A stretch of DNA of 64,000 bases from Diacronema lutheri (GCA_019448385.1 JAGTXO010000005.1:310001-374000); one strand, 5' to 3'; positions 26,630-36,680 are shown, numbered from the stretch's first letter. Translations and numbers: made by a program. The notes: a model not told the origin generated them from the sequence alone.

Positions 26630-27676
26630 TCATTCGCACTGACAACTCGGCCGCTTCCTCTTCGGGAAGAAGGCGAGGATGCTCCCTCTCGCCGTCCCTC
26701 CGCCCGCGTTTGCGTCGCGCGCCGTCACGCTCAAAAGCGCAGCGCGCGCAGGGGGGGGCGCGCTTGCGCCGGCGCCGCCCGCTGGGCGAGCGCGCTTCGC
26801 AAGAGCGCCCGCTCCGCCGGGCCGGCTCGGGACGTGCGCGTGAACGGCCACCGGCGAGATCACGGCCGCGTCTCGTCGATCGGGCGGCGAGAAGGGCACA
26901 AAGCCCGGCGGACGCGGCGGCAGCAGTTGCGCATCCGCCGCCGTCGCGTGCACAACACGCGGAGCAGCTGTGCATTGCGCGGGCGCGGGCGCGGGCGGGC
27001 TGGCTGCCAAGTGCGGCACGGCAAGCTCGCGCGTGGTTGTCCCCCTTTGAGCCATTGGCAAATTTTCGCGCAGGGCGAGAAGCACGCGCTGTCCGACGGT
27101 CATGCTGGTCATGGACGGATGGGGCTCGCCGCTGAGCTCGCGTTCGCGCTCCGCGCCGAGCACAGCTGCTGCCGCGGCGGCGCGGACGGCGGCGCGCGCT
27201 CGCGGCACGGCGCCCGGTGTGGACGCTAGCGCGGCGTCGCTCCCCGCCTGAGGCAGCGCATGCGCGAGGAGCGCGTCCGTGATCAGCCGCGCGGCGTCCG
27301 GCTGCGTGCTGGCCTCTAGGGCCGCATCCTGCACGGCGTCGAGGCCGTGGATGAGGCGGCAGAGCGCGGCCATGTCGCGCTGGTCGAGGCCAAAAGCGAG
27401 CCGCTCGGGAGAAAAGGTACTGCACTTTGCCCCCTCGTCGCGCACGACGCAATTCGAGAGGCCCACGTGACGTGCGCGCCGCACGCACGAGACGGCGACC
27501 TGAGCGGCAGCCAGGCGCGTCTGCGCGGCGCGCTCGCGCACGCATGCAAGCCCAGCAGAGCTGAGGCGCGCAGGGCTCACGGCCAGCATGGTGAGCAGCT
27601 CGAATGCCGCGGTGTCGAGAAGGTCGAGCGCGAGCGACGCCAGCGCGCGCACGACATGTAGCTCATCGTCCGGCAT
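26630..27676 (-). CDS. Unknown protein ending in a PIP-box-like motif
   Basis: The gene encodes 348 residues. The N-terminal 200 residues are mostly helical (for example ALASLALDLLDTAAFELLTM and LDQRDMAALCRLIHGLDAVQ) and unrecognised. The C-terminal 130 residues are disordered and end ARGSILAFFPKRKRPSCQCE. The segment at 330-337 fits the PCNA-interacting pattern QxxIxxFF except that Arg replaces Gln, and it is followed at once by a basic patch, as in terminal PIP boxes of FEN1 or POLD3. A nuclear replication or repair role is a reasonable but unproven inference. It diverges from a 2OG oxygenase gene across 86 bp. Confidence 0.65.
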   Translation of the reverse strand: MPDDELHVVRALASLALDLLDTAAFELLTMLAVSPARLSSAGLACVRERAAQTRLAAAQVAVSCVRRARHVGLSNCVVRDEGAKCSTFSPERLAFGLDQRDMAALCRLIHGLDAVQDAALEASTQPDAARLITDALLAHALPQAGSDAALASTPGAVPRARAAVRAAAAAAVLGAERERELSGEPHPSMTSMTVGQRVLLALRENLPMAQRGTTTRELAVPHLAASPPAPAPAQCTAAPRVVHATAADAQLLPPRPPGFVPFSPPDRRDAAVISPVAVHAHVPSRPGGAGALAKRARPAGGAGASAPPPARAALLSVTARDANAGGGTARGSILAFFPKRKRPSCQCE

Positions 27677-27762
27677 CGGCCGTGCATCGGCCGTTTCGGC
27701 TCACGCCCCGGTACGGTACCCATGATTGTGAATTTGTGGGTACTTTTTGCCGCGTCGCCACG

Positions 27763-30125
27763 ATGGCGGATGCCATCGATGACATCTTTATGTCCCTCTC
27801 TCGACCTGCTCGCGACTCGGTTGCCGCCCCCGCGCCGGCGCGAGGCAGCGCAACCGCCTCACCCGGCGGTCGAGCGATCCGGGGTGTTGCGTCCGCTGCG
27901 CGTCACGCCGGCGCGCCGCGCGCACGTTCCGTCTCGCCCGCGCACGCCGCGCTGAGCGTGGGCGGCGGCAATGCGTTCCAGCGAAAGGCCGACGAGGCGC
28001 TGCCCACCAGATCGAGCGTGCCCTCCGCCAAACTGTGTTCCGCCGGGAAACGCAAGCGCGAGCGCCCAAGCACCGCCAACGACAGGCCGTTCGCTCACCG
28101 CGACGGCGCCGCGCCTGCGGACGGCGGCAGCGCGGGCTCGGTTGCGCCGCGCCCGCGTGCGCCTCGTGAGCCCGCATGGCCCATCGACATCTCCGACGCG
28201 ACGCTGGCTCAGGCGGCGGACGGCACACTTACCCGCCTCGCCGCCGGCGCGAACGCCACGCTGGCCAGGGCGCGGGGCAGCGGCGGCGGCTCGGCGCCGC
28301 CGGCGCTGAACACGAGCTCGGCGCGCCTGGTCCTGCTCAGCGGCGTGCCCCTCGGCAGCTCGGCCGCCGAGCGCAAGCTCGCGCTCGATGCGCTACTCGT
28401 CGAGCTCGCGCCCTTCGCACCGCTGCATGCGCACGTGCTTGCGGACTGGGCGACGAGCCAACGGGCAGACCCGGACGATGGCGGCGGCAAGGGCGGCCAG
28501 CGCGGCTGCGCGCTCGCGATGCTCGCGCTCGAGCTGAACGAGCCGATGGCTGCGGCGCTGCTCCTCGCCGCGAGCGAGCAGCTCGCGGGCGGCGCGCTCG
28601 CAGCCACGTCCGCGCACGTCGGCCGCAACCACACGACGCCCGCTCCCGTCGCCGCCGCGCGCGCGCTCATCCGCGCGCATCCGGCCATGAACGTCGGCGA
28701 TGGCTGCGAGCGGCTGAGCGATGAGGCCATGGCCCTCATCGCCGCAGCCGGCTCCGACCCTCGCCACGCGACGCTCGCGCGTGCCAAGCCGAGCGCGCAC
28801 GAGCTGCTGCAGCTTGCAGTCTCGGCTACGACCGCTTCGGAAGCGTCCGCCCTGATCGCGCTCGCCGCGGAGACGGCCGCGACGGCAAAAGGCGGCGGCG
28901 GCGAGGGCGAGGGTGAGGCGGCGGCGCGCGCCCAGCTCGTCCGCCTGTGCGCGCGCCACCGCCAGGGCAAGGCGGCAATTTGCGCGGGCGTCGCCGTGCA
29001 CGCGACGCCTGCGCCTGGCCACGCGAGTCTCGCGCCATTTGCAATGGCTTTTAGTTATTGCGGGCGCGTGCGCGCGCGCGCGCTGCCGCACGGCCGCGCG
29101 CTCGCGCTGCTCGAGCTGCTCGACGCGCACGACTGGGCGGCGACCGGCAACAATCGAAACCCGACGGGCAGGCGCGAAGGCATTCAGGCACGGCGTGCGC
29201 GACACCGCGACCCCGCGCGCGCGGAGTCGCGCGCGCGCGTGACCGCGAGCGCGCGTGAGCGCCGTGGCCACGCCGCCACCAGCGCCGCCATGAGCGCGTG
29301 CTCTCCCGCGCGGCGGCGTCTCCGCAGGTCGACGGCGCGTTCTCCCTTGGCGTCGGCACCGCGCGCCTCTCGCCAGCCGCCGCGGCGTGCCCGGGCGGCG
29401 CGCTGGCCCCGTCCGCGCCGTTCAACGTCCCGTGCGCGTTCCGTGAGGGTGTCGGGCTGCAGCGCGGCGAGGCTGCGCGCAAGCGACACAGCGCGCTGTG
29501 GGCGGCGGCCATCGCGCTGCTCCGCGAGGTCGATCCAGACTACGTGCCTACGAGCATCGGATTCGTACGCGCGCCGTACGCCTGTGCCCTCCTGGCCCCG
29601 CCCCGCCCCCCCCCCCCCCCCCCCCCCCCCTCCCCTCCCCCTCATGAACACCCCATCGGACACGCGCGCATTCGGCGCCCGACCGCCGGCGCCGCCGCCT
29701 TACGGCCGCGCGAGCGCGCGCGCGCGAACGCGCGGCAGAACCGAAACTTCCGCGGCTCGCCGCACCGCGACGAGAAGGACGCCGGCCCGCAAGTGGCGAC
29801 GGCCCTTTCTGCTGCGCTGCGCGGCGGGCGAGGCTACGATGGCGGCGCGCTGCGCGTGTACACGCCGCTTGGCGCGGTCGACGTTGACACGCAAAATGGC
29901 TGGTGCCGTTTTGACGGCAGATATCGGCACGAGGTGATGCCCTTCAGGCCCGCCGCGAGCCCGAAGAAGGGCAAGGAGCGCTCCGCAGAGCGCGGGGGCG
30001 GCGATGGCGTTCGGTACTCGGTCATTTTCTACCAGCTCACGCCGCCGTTTGCGCTGGACATGAGCACCGTTGAGAGCGACGCACCGATTGCCGAGCAGGC
30101 GCGCGCAGTGCGCTGCCCCCCATAA
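27763..30125 (+). CDS. 2OG-Fe(II) oxygenase with long N-terminal region
   Basis: Three exons (27763-29187, 29328-29564, 29739-30125) give 682 residues; all junctions are phase 0. The oxygenase core is at the C-terminus: SIGF/NRNFRGSPHRDEKD across intron 2 carries the HxD iron ligands H563 and D565, YRHEVMPF carries the distal H618, and GVRYSVIFYQL carries R646 for 2-oxoglutarate. GGALRVYTPLGAVDVDTQNG is the usual major sheet. The first 420 residues are Ala-rich helices without a match. Intron 1 (140 bp) appears to use a GC donor (CAG/GCACGG) with CAG acceptor, although a GT a few bases downstream cannot be excluded. Intron 2 (GTACGC...CAG, 174 bp) contains 25 consecutive C. The substrate is unknown. 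Confidence 0.78.
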
Positions 30126-30180
30126 GAAATGATGTTGAAGCTGTCTGAGATCATGAGGACGGCATGCTTCCGGTCAGCAC

Positions 30181-31140
30181 TCACCCGTCCACGTCCCACA
30201 GCCCGGTGCTCACCATGAGCGCGCGAAACTCAGCGAGGTCGAGCAGCTTGTTGTCGTCCACGTCGGCCTTTCTGTACATCTCCTCGACCTCCTCCGCCTC
30301 GAGGAATGTATCCTTCATCGCCTGCTTGAGCTCCTTGACCGTGAGCCCTCCCGAGCCATCCTTGTCGTAGAGCGCAAAAATGGCGCGGATCTCCTCGAGC
30401 TGCGACGCGGACAGCTCGCGCTTGGGCGGCGGCGCAGGCGGCAGCGGAGGCGCGACCCACTCGACCATCGCCGCAAAATCGGTCGCGTTGGCGAACGGGT
30501 AGAGCAGCTGCGCGTGGAGGGTAGTGCCGGAAAATCGGTGATGTGGACGCGCGCGTGGCGCGGAGGCGCGCGTGGCGCGGGCGGTGGCGTGAGCCCGGCG
30601 CGCGTGCGCACGCGTGCTCGCCGAGTGCCAGCGGGCGGGTGGTCTCGCTCGCACCTTGAGCAGCTCGTGAAAGTCGACCGACCCATCTCCATTCCGGTCC
30701 AGCTCGCTGAGCATCGTGTCCGTCGAGCCGGCGAGCGCGCTCGACTTGAGCGCGAGCTGCATCTCGGCGACCGAGACCGAGCCGCTCTTGTCCCGGTCGT
30801 ACTCGTCGTACACCTGCTTGAGAAGGAGGACGTCAGACTTGGAGTACTTGGATTTCGCCTTCTTACCCTTCCGCTCCTTGAGCGCATCGGCCTTGGCCTT
30901 GTGCTCCGCCTCCTTTTTCGCAATGTTGTCCTGCCGCTTCTTCTCCGTCTCGGCCAGCCGCTCCTGCCGCTCCGCCTCTTGCCGACGGACGGCCTCCTTG
31001 GCCGCCTCCTCCGACGCGCGCTCGGCGGCCTTTACCGCCTTGGCCGCCTTGATCTCTTCCACCCGCTTCGCGCGCTCCTCCTCCTTCTTCCGAATGTTCC
31101 GTTCGCGCTTCTCCTCCATCGCGTCGGCCGCGCCGGCCAT
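30181..31140 (-). CDS. EF-hand calcium-binding protein with N-terminal charged coiled coil
   Basis: Two exons (31140-30655 and 30507-30181) give 270 residues. Residues 8-100 are an almost continuous Lys/Glu/Arg helix (for example RNIRKKEEERAKRVEEIKAA). Four EF-hands follow: DEYDRDKSGSVSVAEM, LDRNGDGSVDFHELL, LYDKDGSGGLTVKELKQ and ADVDDNKLLDLAEFRALM; all four loops keep most acidic calcium ligands. The 147-bp intron (GTGCGA...CAG) is in frame and stop-free. The start codon is 54 bp from that of the divergent CCDC42/CFAP73-like gene, which suggests co-expression with flagellar genes; that link is inferred. Confidence 0.9.
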   Translation of the reverse strand: MAGAADAMEEKRERNIRKKEEERAKRVEEIKAAKAVKAAERASEEAAKEAVRRQEAERQERLAETEKKRQDNIAKKEAEHKAKADALKERKGKKAKSKYSKSDVLLLKQVYDEYDRDKSGSVSVAEMQLALKSSALAGSTDTMLSELDRNGDGSVDFHELLKVRARPPARWHSASTRAHARRAHATARATRASAPRARPHHRFSGTTLHAQLLYPFANATDFAAMVEWVAPPLPPAPPPKRELSASQLEEIRAIFALYDKDGSGGLTVKELKQAMKDTFLEAEEVEEMYRKADVDDNKLLDLAEFRALMVSTGLWDVDG

Positions 31141-31194
31141 TGTGCAACTGTGCAACGGCCAAACGGTTACCCTACGCCATTTGTTTTGAGCAGC
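31141..31194. promoter_or_regulatory. 54-bp divergent promoter of two probable flagellar genes
   Basis: The interval holds two direct copies of gtgcaac near its left end and a ggttaccc sequence resembling one half of an RFX X-box, followed by a comparatively AT-rich ccatttgttttgag. A full X-box is not present. Confidence 0.4.
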
Positions 31195-32436
31195 ATGTCG
31201 CTCGACCAGCGGCGGATGCTGCCGCAGCAGCTCACGCTCGAGCACGTGTCGCCAGCGACGCGGCTGCTGGAGAAGCGGCGGCAAATGTTTGAGGTGCAAG
31301 AGGCCCTCGACGCGCAGAAGGAGGAGTACAAGAGGCGCGAGACCGAGTTTAAGCGGCGCGAGGAGAAGCTGAAGGAGCGCGACCTCGCGCTGCAGGAGTC
31401 GCTCATCAAGTTCAACAAGTTTTTGCAGGAGAACGACTCGAAGCGCGCCCGCGCGGAGAAGAAGGAGCGCGATGAGATCAAGCAGCGCATTGCCAAGGAG
31501 AGCGAGATCACCCGCCTCCGAGAGCAGCTCGAAAAGCTCAAGGTCGACAAGGTTGAGATGCTTGGCGTGCTGAACGAGAACATGCGCTACCAGCACTACC
31601 TCGAGGCGGTGATCGACTCGACGGACGAATACCCGGAGATCATCGAGCTGCTGCTGCGCTACGAGACGCTCGAAGCCACGCAGCACGACCTCGTCGAGCG
31701 CTCGCGCGAGGGCCAGTCCGAGTCGGAGGAGCAGTCGCAGTTCAACAAGCGGTTCCACAAGGAGAAGGTCGACGAGATCCTTGAGTACAACAACCAGATC
31801 GCGATGCTGCAGCAGCGGTACGAGGCGGTGATCGCGCACAAGAACCGGCTGCAAGCCGAGACCGACCGCCAGCTGCAGGAGTCCGCGGAGGCGACGCTAC
31901 AGCTCGGGCAGGTGCTCATGGCGTGTGACAACATCTTCACGCGCTGCATCGCCACGTCGCATGTCGCGCGCAAGAAGCTGGCGGCGACGGATGACGACAA
32001 GGACGCGGCGATCGAGCAGCTCAACGTGATGAAGGACTACGTTGGCGACCTCCTCTTCATCACCAAAGCGTACAAGCCAAATGACGCGCGCGCGGCCGAC
32101 GCGCAGCCGTTGCTGCAGGAGAGCTCGCTCGCGGGCGGCGCGTACGGCCAGTCCGGCGGCGCGAGCGGCACCTTGGGCGTGAGCACCGAGCGGAGCGGCA
32201 AGCAAGGGCCGAGCTCAACGGCCGGATCCGTGACCAACAGCAAGGGCGACGCGCGAAGACCCAGCGTGAATGTGCAGCGGCTCGGCGCGCCCAACTTTCG
32301 TCTCGTCGGTCCGTCAACCGGCACGTCGCGCGCGTCGCAGGGACCAGCATCGGACAGGTCGCAAGTGTCGGCCGCGTCGGCGAGGACGGGCGGTTCGGCG
32401 ATGCCCGGTTCGAGCGGGGGCGGGGAAACGCTGTAG
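31195..32436 (+). CDS. DUF4200 coiled-coil flagellar protein (CCDC42/CFAP73-like)
   Basis: The gene encodes 413 residues in one exon. Residues about 20-290 are continuous coiled coil. The segment LLEKRRQMFEVQEALDAQKE, then RREEKLKERDLALQESLIKF and NKFLQENDSKRARAEKK is the highly conserved DUF4200 signature of CCDC42/CFAP73 proteins, which in Chlamydomonas include the inner-arm regulator MIA2. VLNENMRYQHYLEAVID is also typical. It should act in the axoneme. The last 120 residues are Ser/Gly-rich. The start follows the first ATG of the frame after the divergent gene. Confidence 0.93.
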   Translation: MSLDQRRMLPQQLTLEHVSPATRLLEKRRQMFEVQEALDAQKEEYKRRETEFKRREEKLKERDLALQESLIKFNKFLQENDSKRARAEKKERDEIKQRIAKESEITRLREQLEKLKVDKVEMLGVLNENMRYQHYLEAVIDSTDEYPEIIELLLRYETLEATQHDLVERSREGQSESEEQSQFNKRFHKEKVDEILEYNNQIAMLQQRYEAVIAHKNRLQAETDRQLQESAEATLQLGQVLMACDNIFTRCIATSHVARKKLAATDDDKDAAIEQLNVMKDYVGDLLFITKAYKPNDARAADAQPLLQESSLAGGAYGQSGGASGTLGVSTERSGKQGPSSTAGSVTNSKGDARRPSVNVQRLGAPNFRLVGPSTGTSRASQGPASDRSQVSAASARTGGSAMPGSSGGGETL

Positions 32437-32496
32437 GTCGCACCGACTGGCCCGGTGCGCGCGCCACGCGTCGCTGCGCACTCTCCGCATGCCCTC

Positions 32497-34815
32497 TCAG
32501 CTGCACGTGTACTCTAGCGCACCGGCCGGCTCTTGGCGGCACGCGCGCGGCTCGGTGAACGACGTCACGTCCGCGCTCGGCCGCGCGGCCTGGTAAGCGC
32601 GCGCGGCGGCCTCGCTCGACGGCAGCGCGCGCGGCGGGCGGTACCCCCACGAGCACGAATCGCCGGCCGAAGCGGGCGGCGGGTCGAGCTCCTCCTGCGC
32701 GCAGAAGCGCACGGTGTGGTGCAAGGCGCTGCTCGCCGCTCGGTTAAAATCGAGCGCGGCCTGTGCCGACCCCATCCACGGGCACAGCCGGCGCAGGTCG
32801 AGCGCGGCGATGCGGAGCACGCGCGCCGACTCGGAACGCGCGCTGAGCGCCGCGGCAACGTCGGCCAGGCACGCGCTGGGCGGCATGGCGAGCGCGCCGG
32901 TCCCATTCCACACCCAGCGCGCGCCCGCGCCCGGCGCGCCGCCGGCGGACGCGCCGGCGCGCGCGACGGAGAGCTCCACGACGGAGCGCGCGAGGTGTGC
33001 GGGCGTGCGCGGATTGCGCAAGAAGCTCGACTCGCGGAACGGCAGCCTCGCCTTGTCCCACTTGTCCAGGAAGAAGAGGTGGTCCATAGGGCAGCTGAAC
33101 GGCAGGGCGAGCGTTCGGTCGGTCGGGTATCGGCAGGCTCGCAGCGTGTTCCAGAAGCGATCACACCAGCACGTGAGCTCGGGCATGATGAGCGTGCGCG
33201 CGGTGGCGCGCGCGAGCGCGAGTGCGTCGCGCAGCACCTCGCGCTGCCTCGCGTCTGCCGCGATGTGCCTGCGCGGGTCGTGCGCGCCGAATCGACGCTC
33301 GGCGTGCGCAATATCGTCCGCCGTAAAGAGCGGACCGACGATCTGAAGGTAGTCGCCGTCGGAGAAGTAGCCGGGCGGGTCGACGGCCCACAGCATGTGC
33401 TCGCGCAGCCGTTGCCGCTTGCCCAGCGCGTAGGCCGACGTGTCCGCGAACTGGTGCGTCGTGTGCACCATGAAGGGACGGAGGCCGCTCAGCTCGTGCA
33501 GCCGTTGCACAAAAAACGTGTGGCCATTTGCAAACTCGGCAATGGAGAACGTGCCGAGCGTGAAGCGCACGCGGGTCTCCGCGTCTGCTGGCGCCGCGCT
33601 TGCCGCTGCGCCGCCCGCCGCCGCGCGCGCGGCGAGGTGCGGCGGCGAACGCGAGTACCGCAGCGCCTTACTGCTCTGGTAGAGGCCGCGGATCGCGTCC
33701 GCGCGCGCGGCGGCGAGCTCGCGCGCGTTGCTCCGGCCGGCGGCGGCGAGCGCGTCAAGGAGCGGCGCGCTGTCGCGCGGGAGCTGCACGAGGCCCTGCG
33801 CCTTGACCGCGTGGTTGAAGAAGAGCTGGTCGTTCTGCAGCGTCCACTGGCGCGCCTTGATCGCGCTCGACATCCGAAGCCGCCATTCATCGATAACCGC
33901 GACCGCGCCCTTTGTCGCGCGGAAAAGAAGGACGCCCGTATTAATCTCCTGCCGCGTGAGCCAGCCGCCGGCCTCCGAGTCGGACGCCACGTCCACCGCG
34001 TCGCTCGCTGTCACGACGTCGGCGAGCGCCATGAGCGCCGAGCGGTCGGGCGCGGTCGCCGGATCGAGGTAGCCGCGCGGGTCGTCCAGCCACGCGACGT
34101 CGAGATCAGACAGGAGCACGTCGTAGCCGGCACGGACGAAGGCGCCGAGCAGGTCGGCCTTCTCGACGCCCATCCGCAGGAAGAGCTCGTGGTCCATCCG
34201 GTAGTAGCTCGCGTCGCCCTTGCCAGCGGCCTGCGCGCGCTCGCCGTCGCGCGCCGGCAGCCGCGCGGTCGGGTAGCCGGCGCTTTCGCAGAAAGCGTAC
34301 GTGCGCTCGTCGAGCGCGGCGAGCACGTAGTTGTCCACGCCCAGCCGCTGCACGTGGTGCATCCAGTTGTGCATAAAGTCCGTCATCGAGCCCGAGCCAA
34401 ACGTGAGGAAGAGCATGCGGTCGCGCGCCGCGCCGAGTACGCGTCGCGCCGCGTCGTTGAGCGCCAGCTCAAGCGGGAGCGTCTCGACGGCGTTGGCGCG
34501 CGCGGCGGCGCGCGCGCGCGGCACGGGACGATCCACACTGGCCGGCGCTCCACCGTCGCGCGCGCCGCCCGCGCCGCCCGAGCCGGACGGCGCGAGCGGC
34601 GCGGCCCACCGACGCTGGCTGCTCGCGGCGTGCGAGTGGTGCGTCAGGCCGCGGCGGGGGACGGCGCGCAGCTGCTGCGCCGAGCGCAGGCGGAAGTCGC
34701 GCACGACCGACGCGTTAATCAGCAGCGCGGCGAGCAGCACCAGCCCGACGAACGTCGCCGTGCTCCGCCACACCGACTCGCGGCCTGCGGCCGCCGCCCG
34801 AGCGGGCGGCGGCAT
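32497..34815 (-). CDS. GT77-family glycosyltransferase (XEG113/RRA-like), second copy
   Basis: The gene encodes 772 residues without an intron. A signal anchor (TFVGLVLLAALLINASVV) lies at about residues 17-35. The catalytic region begins RMLFLTFGSGSMTDFMHNWM, with VRAGYDVLLSDLDVAWLDDP holding the DxD motif near residue 237, and INTGVLLFRATKGAVAVIDE plus QWTLQNDQLFFNHAV typical of GT77. The C-terminal half (LTCWCDRFWNTLRACRYP, then LPFSCPMDHLFFLDKWDK) matches the XEG113-type extension. It is expected to act in the Golgi on hydroxyproline-rich or similar glycoproteins. It is unlike the first GT77 gene outside the core, so the two are old paralogues rather than a recent duplication. It diverges from AMMECR1 by 86 bp. 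Confidence 0.9.
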   Translation of the reverse strand: MPPPARAAAAGRESVWRSTATFVGLVLLAALLINASVVRDFRLRSAQQLRAVPRRGLTHHSHAASSQRRWAAPLAPSGSGGAGGARDGGAPASVDRPVPRARAAARANAVETLPLELALNDAARRVLGAARDRMLFLTFGSGSMTDFMHNWMHHVQRLGVDNYVLAALDERTYAFCESAGYPTARLPARDGERAQAAGKGDASYYRMDHELFLRMGVEKADLLGAFVRAGYDVLLSDLDVAWLDDPRGYLDPATAPDRSALMALADVVTASDAVDVASDSEAGGWLTRQEINTGVLLFRATKGAVAVIDEWRLRMSSAIKARQWTLQNDQLFFNHAVKAQGLVQLPRDSAPLLDALAAAGRSNARELAAARADAIRGLYQSSKALRYSRSPPHLAARAAAGGAAASAAPADAETRVRFTLGTFSIAEFANGHTFFVQRLHELSGLRPFMVHTTHQFADTSAYALGKRQRLREHMLWAVDPPGYFSDGDYLQIVGPLFTADDIAHAERRFGAHDPRRHIAADARQREVLRDALALARATARTLIMPELTCWCDRFWNTLRACRYPTDRTLALPFSCPMDHLFFLDKWDKARLPFRESSFLRNPRTPAHLARSVVELSVARAGASAGGAPGAGARWVWNGTGALAMPPSACLADVAAALSARSESARVLRIAALDLRRLCPWMGSAQAALDFNRAASSALHHTVRFCAQEELDPPPASAGDSCSWGYRPPRALPSSEAAARAYQAARPSADVTSFTEPRACRQEPAGALEYTCS

Positions 34816-34901
34816 GCTGCTCCTCCGGAGCACGCGAAGTTGAGCGGTTCTCACGGCCGGCGGGCCGGTCGCGCCGGTTGCCTCGCCGCTCCTGCGGGGC
34901 A

Positions 34902-35519
34902 ATGGTGGGGGGCGGCCGCGGCGCGACGGTCGAGCATTGCGTGCATGCCTTTGACGCGTTGCACTCCCACTTCCGCCGCGCCGAGTGCCCCCCGCCCGCC
35001 TTTGCGACGGACGAGGAGTACCCGCTCTTTGTGACGTGGAACAAGCGCGACGGCGACGGGCACGCGCAGCTGCGCGGCTGCATCGGCTCGCTGCGCGCGC
35101 AGCCGGTCCTCGCGATCAAGGACTACGCGCTCTCGAGCGCGCTGCAAGACCGCCGCTTCCCGCCCATCGACGAGGCCGAGGTTCCCCTCCTGGAGTGCAC
35201 CGTCTCGCTCCTGACCGACTTTGAGGTCGCGCGCGCGTGGGACGACTGGGAGCTCGGGCGGCACGGCGTGTGGATCGACTTTGTCGACCCGCAGGGCAGC
35301 GCGCGCAACGCCACATACTTGCCAGACGTGCCCCCCGAACAGGGCTGGAGCAAGCACGAGACGATCGACTCCCTCGTGCGCAAAGCTGGCTACCACGGCG
35401 CCATCACCAACCGGCTGCGCGGCGCCATCCGGCTCACGCGCTACCAGTCGACGCTCAGCAAGCTATCCTACGTCGAGTACACGCAGATTTGCGCTCGCAG
35501 CGGCGCAGCCACGCGCTGA
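34902..35519 (+). CDS. AMMECR1: AMMECR1 family protein
   Basis: The gene encodes 205 residues, almost exactly the AMMECR1 domain. The invariant motif LRGCIG is at residues 57-62, followed by YALSSALQDRRFPPI, CTVSLLTDFE, DWELGRHGVWIDF, ATYLPDVPPEQGW and ETIDSLVRKAGY, all in family order. The human protein was named from the AMME deletion syndrome; its biochemical activity is still uncertain. The domain is conserved from archaea to animals. The ATG at 34902 is preferred because the domain starts soon after. Confidence 0.96.
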   Translation: MVGGGRGATVEHCVHAFDALHSHFRRAECPPPAFATDEEYPLFVTWNKRDGDGHAQLRGCIGSLRAQPVLAIKDYALSSALQDRRFPPIDEAEVPLLECTVSLLTDFEVARAWDDWELGRHGVWIDFVDPQGSARNATYLPDVPPEQGWSKHETIDSLVRKAGYHGAITNRLRGAIRLTRYQSTLSKLSYVEYTQICARSGAATR

Positions 35520-35789
35520 GCGTGTGCGTAGACAGCGGGAAATTCGCCCCGGTGAACGTACGCCGAGGCGAGGCGGCCGCGTCATGCCGTGGCGACGGAA
35601 GCGCTGAGCTTCAGGCCCGCCCAATCTGTCGCCAACGACTGTCTGACTGCCCCAGGCCCTTCCCATCCCTCCCTCCGTGTCCTTCCCCCCCCCCTTCTCC
35701 CTCTCCCACCCCTCTGTTCGAAAATCGCAAAGAGGCCAACACAGCTCTGGAATTTGCGCACCGCACGCGAGCGTCGCGCGTCGCAGGCG
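35520..35789. other. Spacer with CT-rich tract before the AhpC/TSA-like gene
   Basis: No gene is seen. A C/T-rich stretch at about 35655-35720 (repeated ccctcc and cttccc) precedes the start codon at 35790 and may be the promoter or 5' UTR pyrimidine tract of that gene. Confidence 0.5.
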
Positions 35790-36680
35790 ATGCTCGCGCG
35801 GTGGCTCGTGCTCGTCGCGCTCGCGCGGTCGGCGCGCGGCTACGCCGGACTCCAGGGGGTGCGAGTTGCACGCGTGGGCAGACCTGGTGCCACGGTCGAC
35901 CTTGGTGAGGAGCTGCGCGCCGCGGCGACGTCGCAGCCTGCGCTGTGCATCCTCGGCACGTACGCGGCGGACTTCAACTGCGTCGAGTACGCCCAGCGCG
36001 TCGCGCACTATTTGCCAAAGTTGCGCGAGCGCAACGTCGGGCGCGTGCTCTTCGTGGTGAACGGTAAGCCTGAGGCCGCGACCGCGCTTGCGGAGCTGGT
36101 GAACCTGCCTGCGGACGTCGAGCTCTTCGCCGATCCGGGCGGAGTCGCAGGGCGCGCGTTCGGCGTGTCGCGAGGGTGGCGACCGGACGACGCCGAGCTG
36201 TCGTCGTACGTCAAGCTCTTTGCCATGCTCTTCGGACTTGGCGCGTGGGCGACGCTCCCGGCCGTCATCGGCGGCTACCTTGGAAACCCGTTCGTGCCTC
36301 AACCGTGGATCGAGTCGGCGCTCGCACAGGGGCAGCGCGCCGGCCGCTGGCCCAACACGGCGCTCGTGCTTGACGAGGCGACGGGCGCGGTGGTTGAGAA
36401 CAAGTTCGCCGCGCTGCCGCTCGTGGGCGGCTGGCCGCGCCGCCCGCTCGAGCTCGCGACCCTCCGCCTGCAGAACATGCTTGACATTTCAATCCGAAAT
36501 TGGCAGGCACTTCGCCCCGAGGACGGCCACTTGCGCGTGCTCACGCAGCTCGGTGGCTGTGTTGTGCTTGGCGCCGACGGCGTGCCGCTGTATGAGCACC
36601 GTGACCCGGGCATCTGCGCCGTGTGCAACTTTGAGTCGCTGCTTTCGCAGCTCGAGCGGAAGAGCGCACGAAAATTGTAG
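35790..36680 (+). CDS. AhpC/TSA-type thioredoxin-fold protein (peroxiredoxin-like 2 family)
   Basis: The gene encodes 296 residues. It begins [20 protein letters not shown], a probable signal peptide, followed by [20 protein letters not shown]. The thioredoxin-like core includes [20 protein letters not shown], with a single cysteine where CxxC would lie, then [20 protein letters not shown] and [20 protein letters not shown]. The C-terminal region ([20 protein letters not shown]) resembles the algal and plant plastid members. With the signal it may reach the plastid or secretory system; catalysis is uncertain because the second cysteine is missing. It is one of the few genes here in tandem with its upstream neighbour. 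Confidence 0.72.
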   Translation: MLARWLVLVALARSARGYAGLQGVRVARVGRPGATVDLGEELRAAATSQPALCILGTYAADFNCVEYAQRVAHYLPKLRERNVGRVLFVVNGKPEAATALAELVNLPADVELFADPGGVAGRAFGVSRGWRPDDAELSSYVKLFAMLFGLGAWATLPAVIGGYLGNPFVPQPWIESALAQGQRAGRWPNTALVLDEATGAVVENKFAALPLVGGWPRRPLELATLRLQNMLDISIRNWQALRPEDGHLRVLTQLGGCVVLGADGVPLYEHRDPGICAVCNFESLLSQLERKSARKL

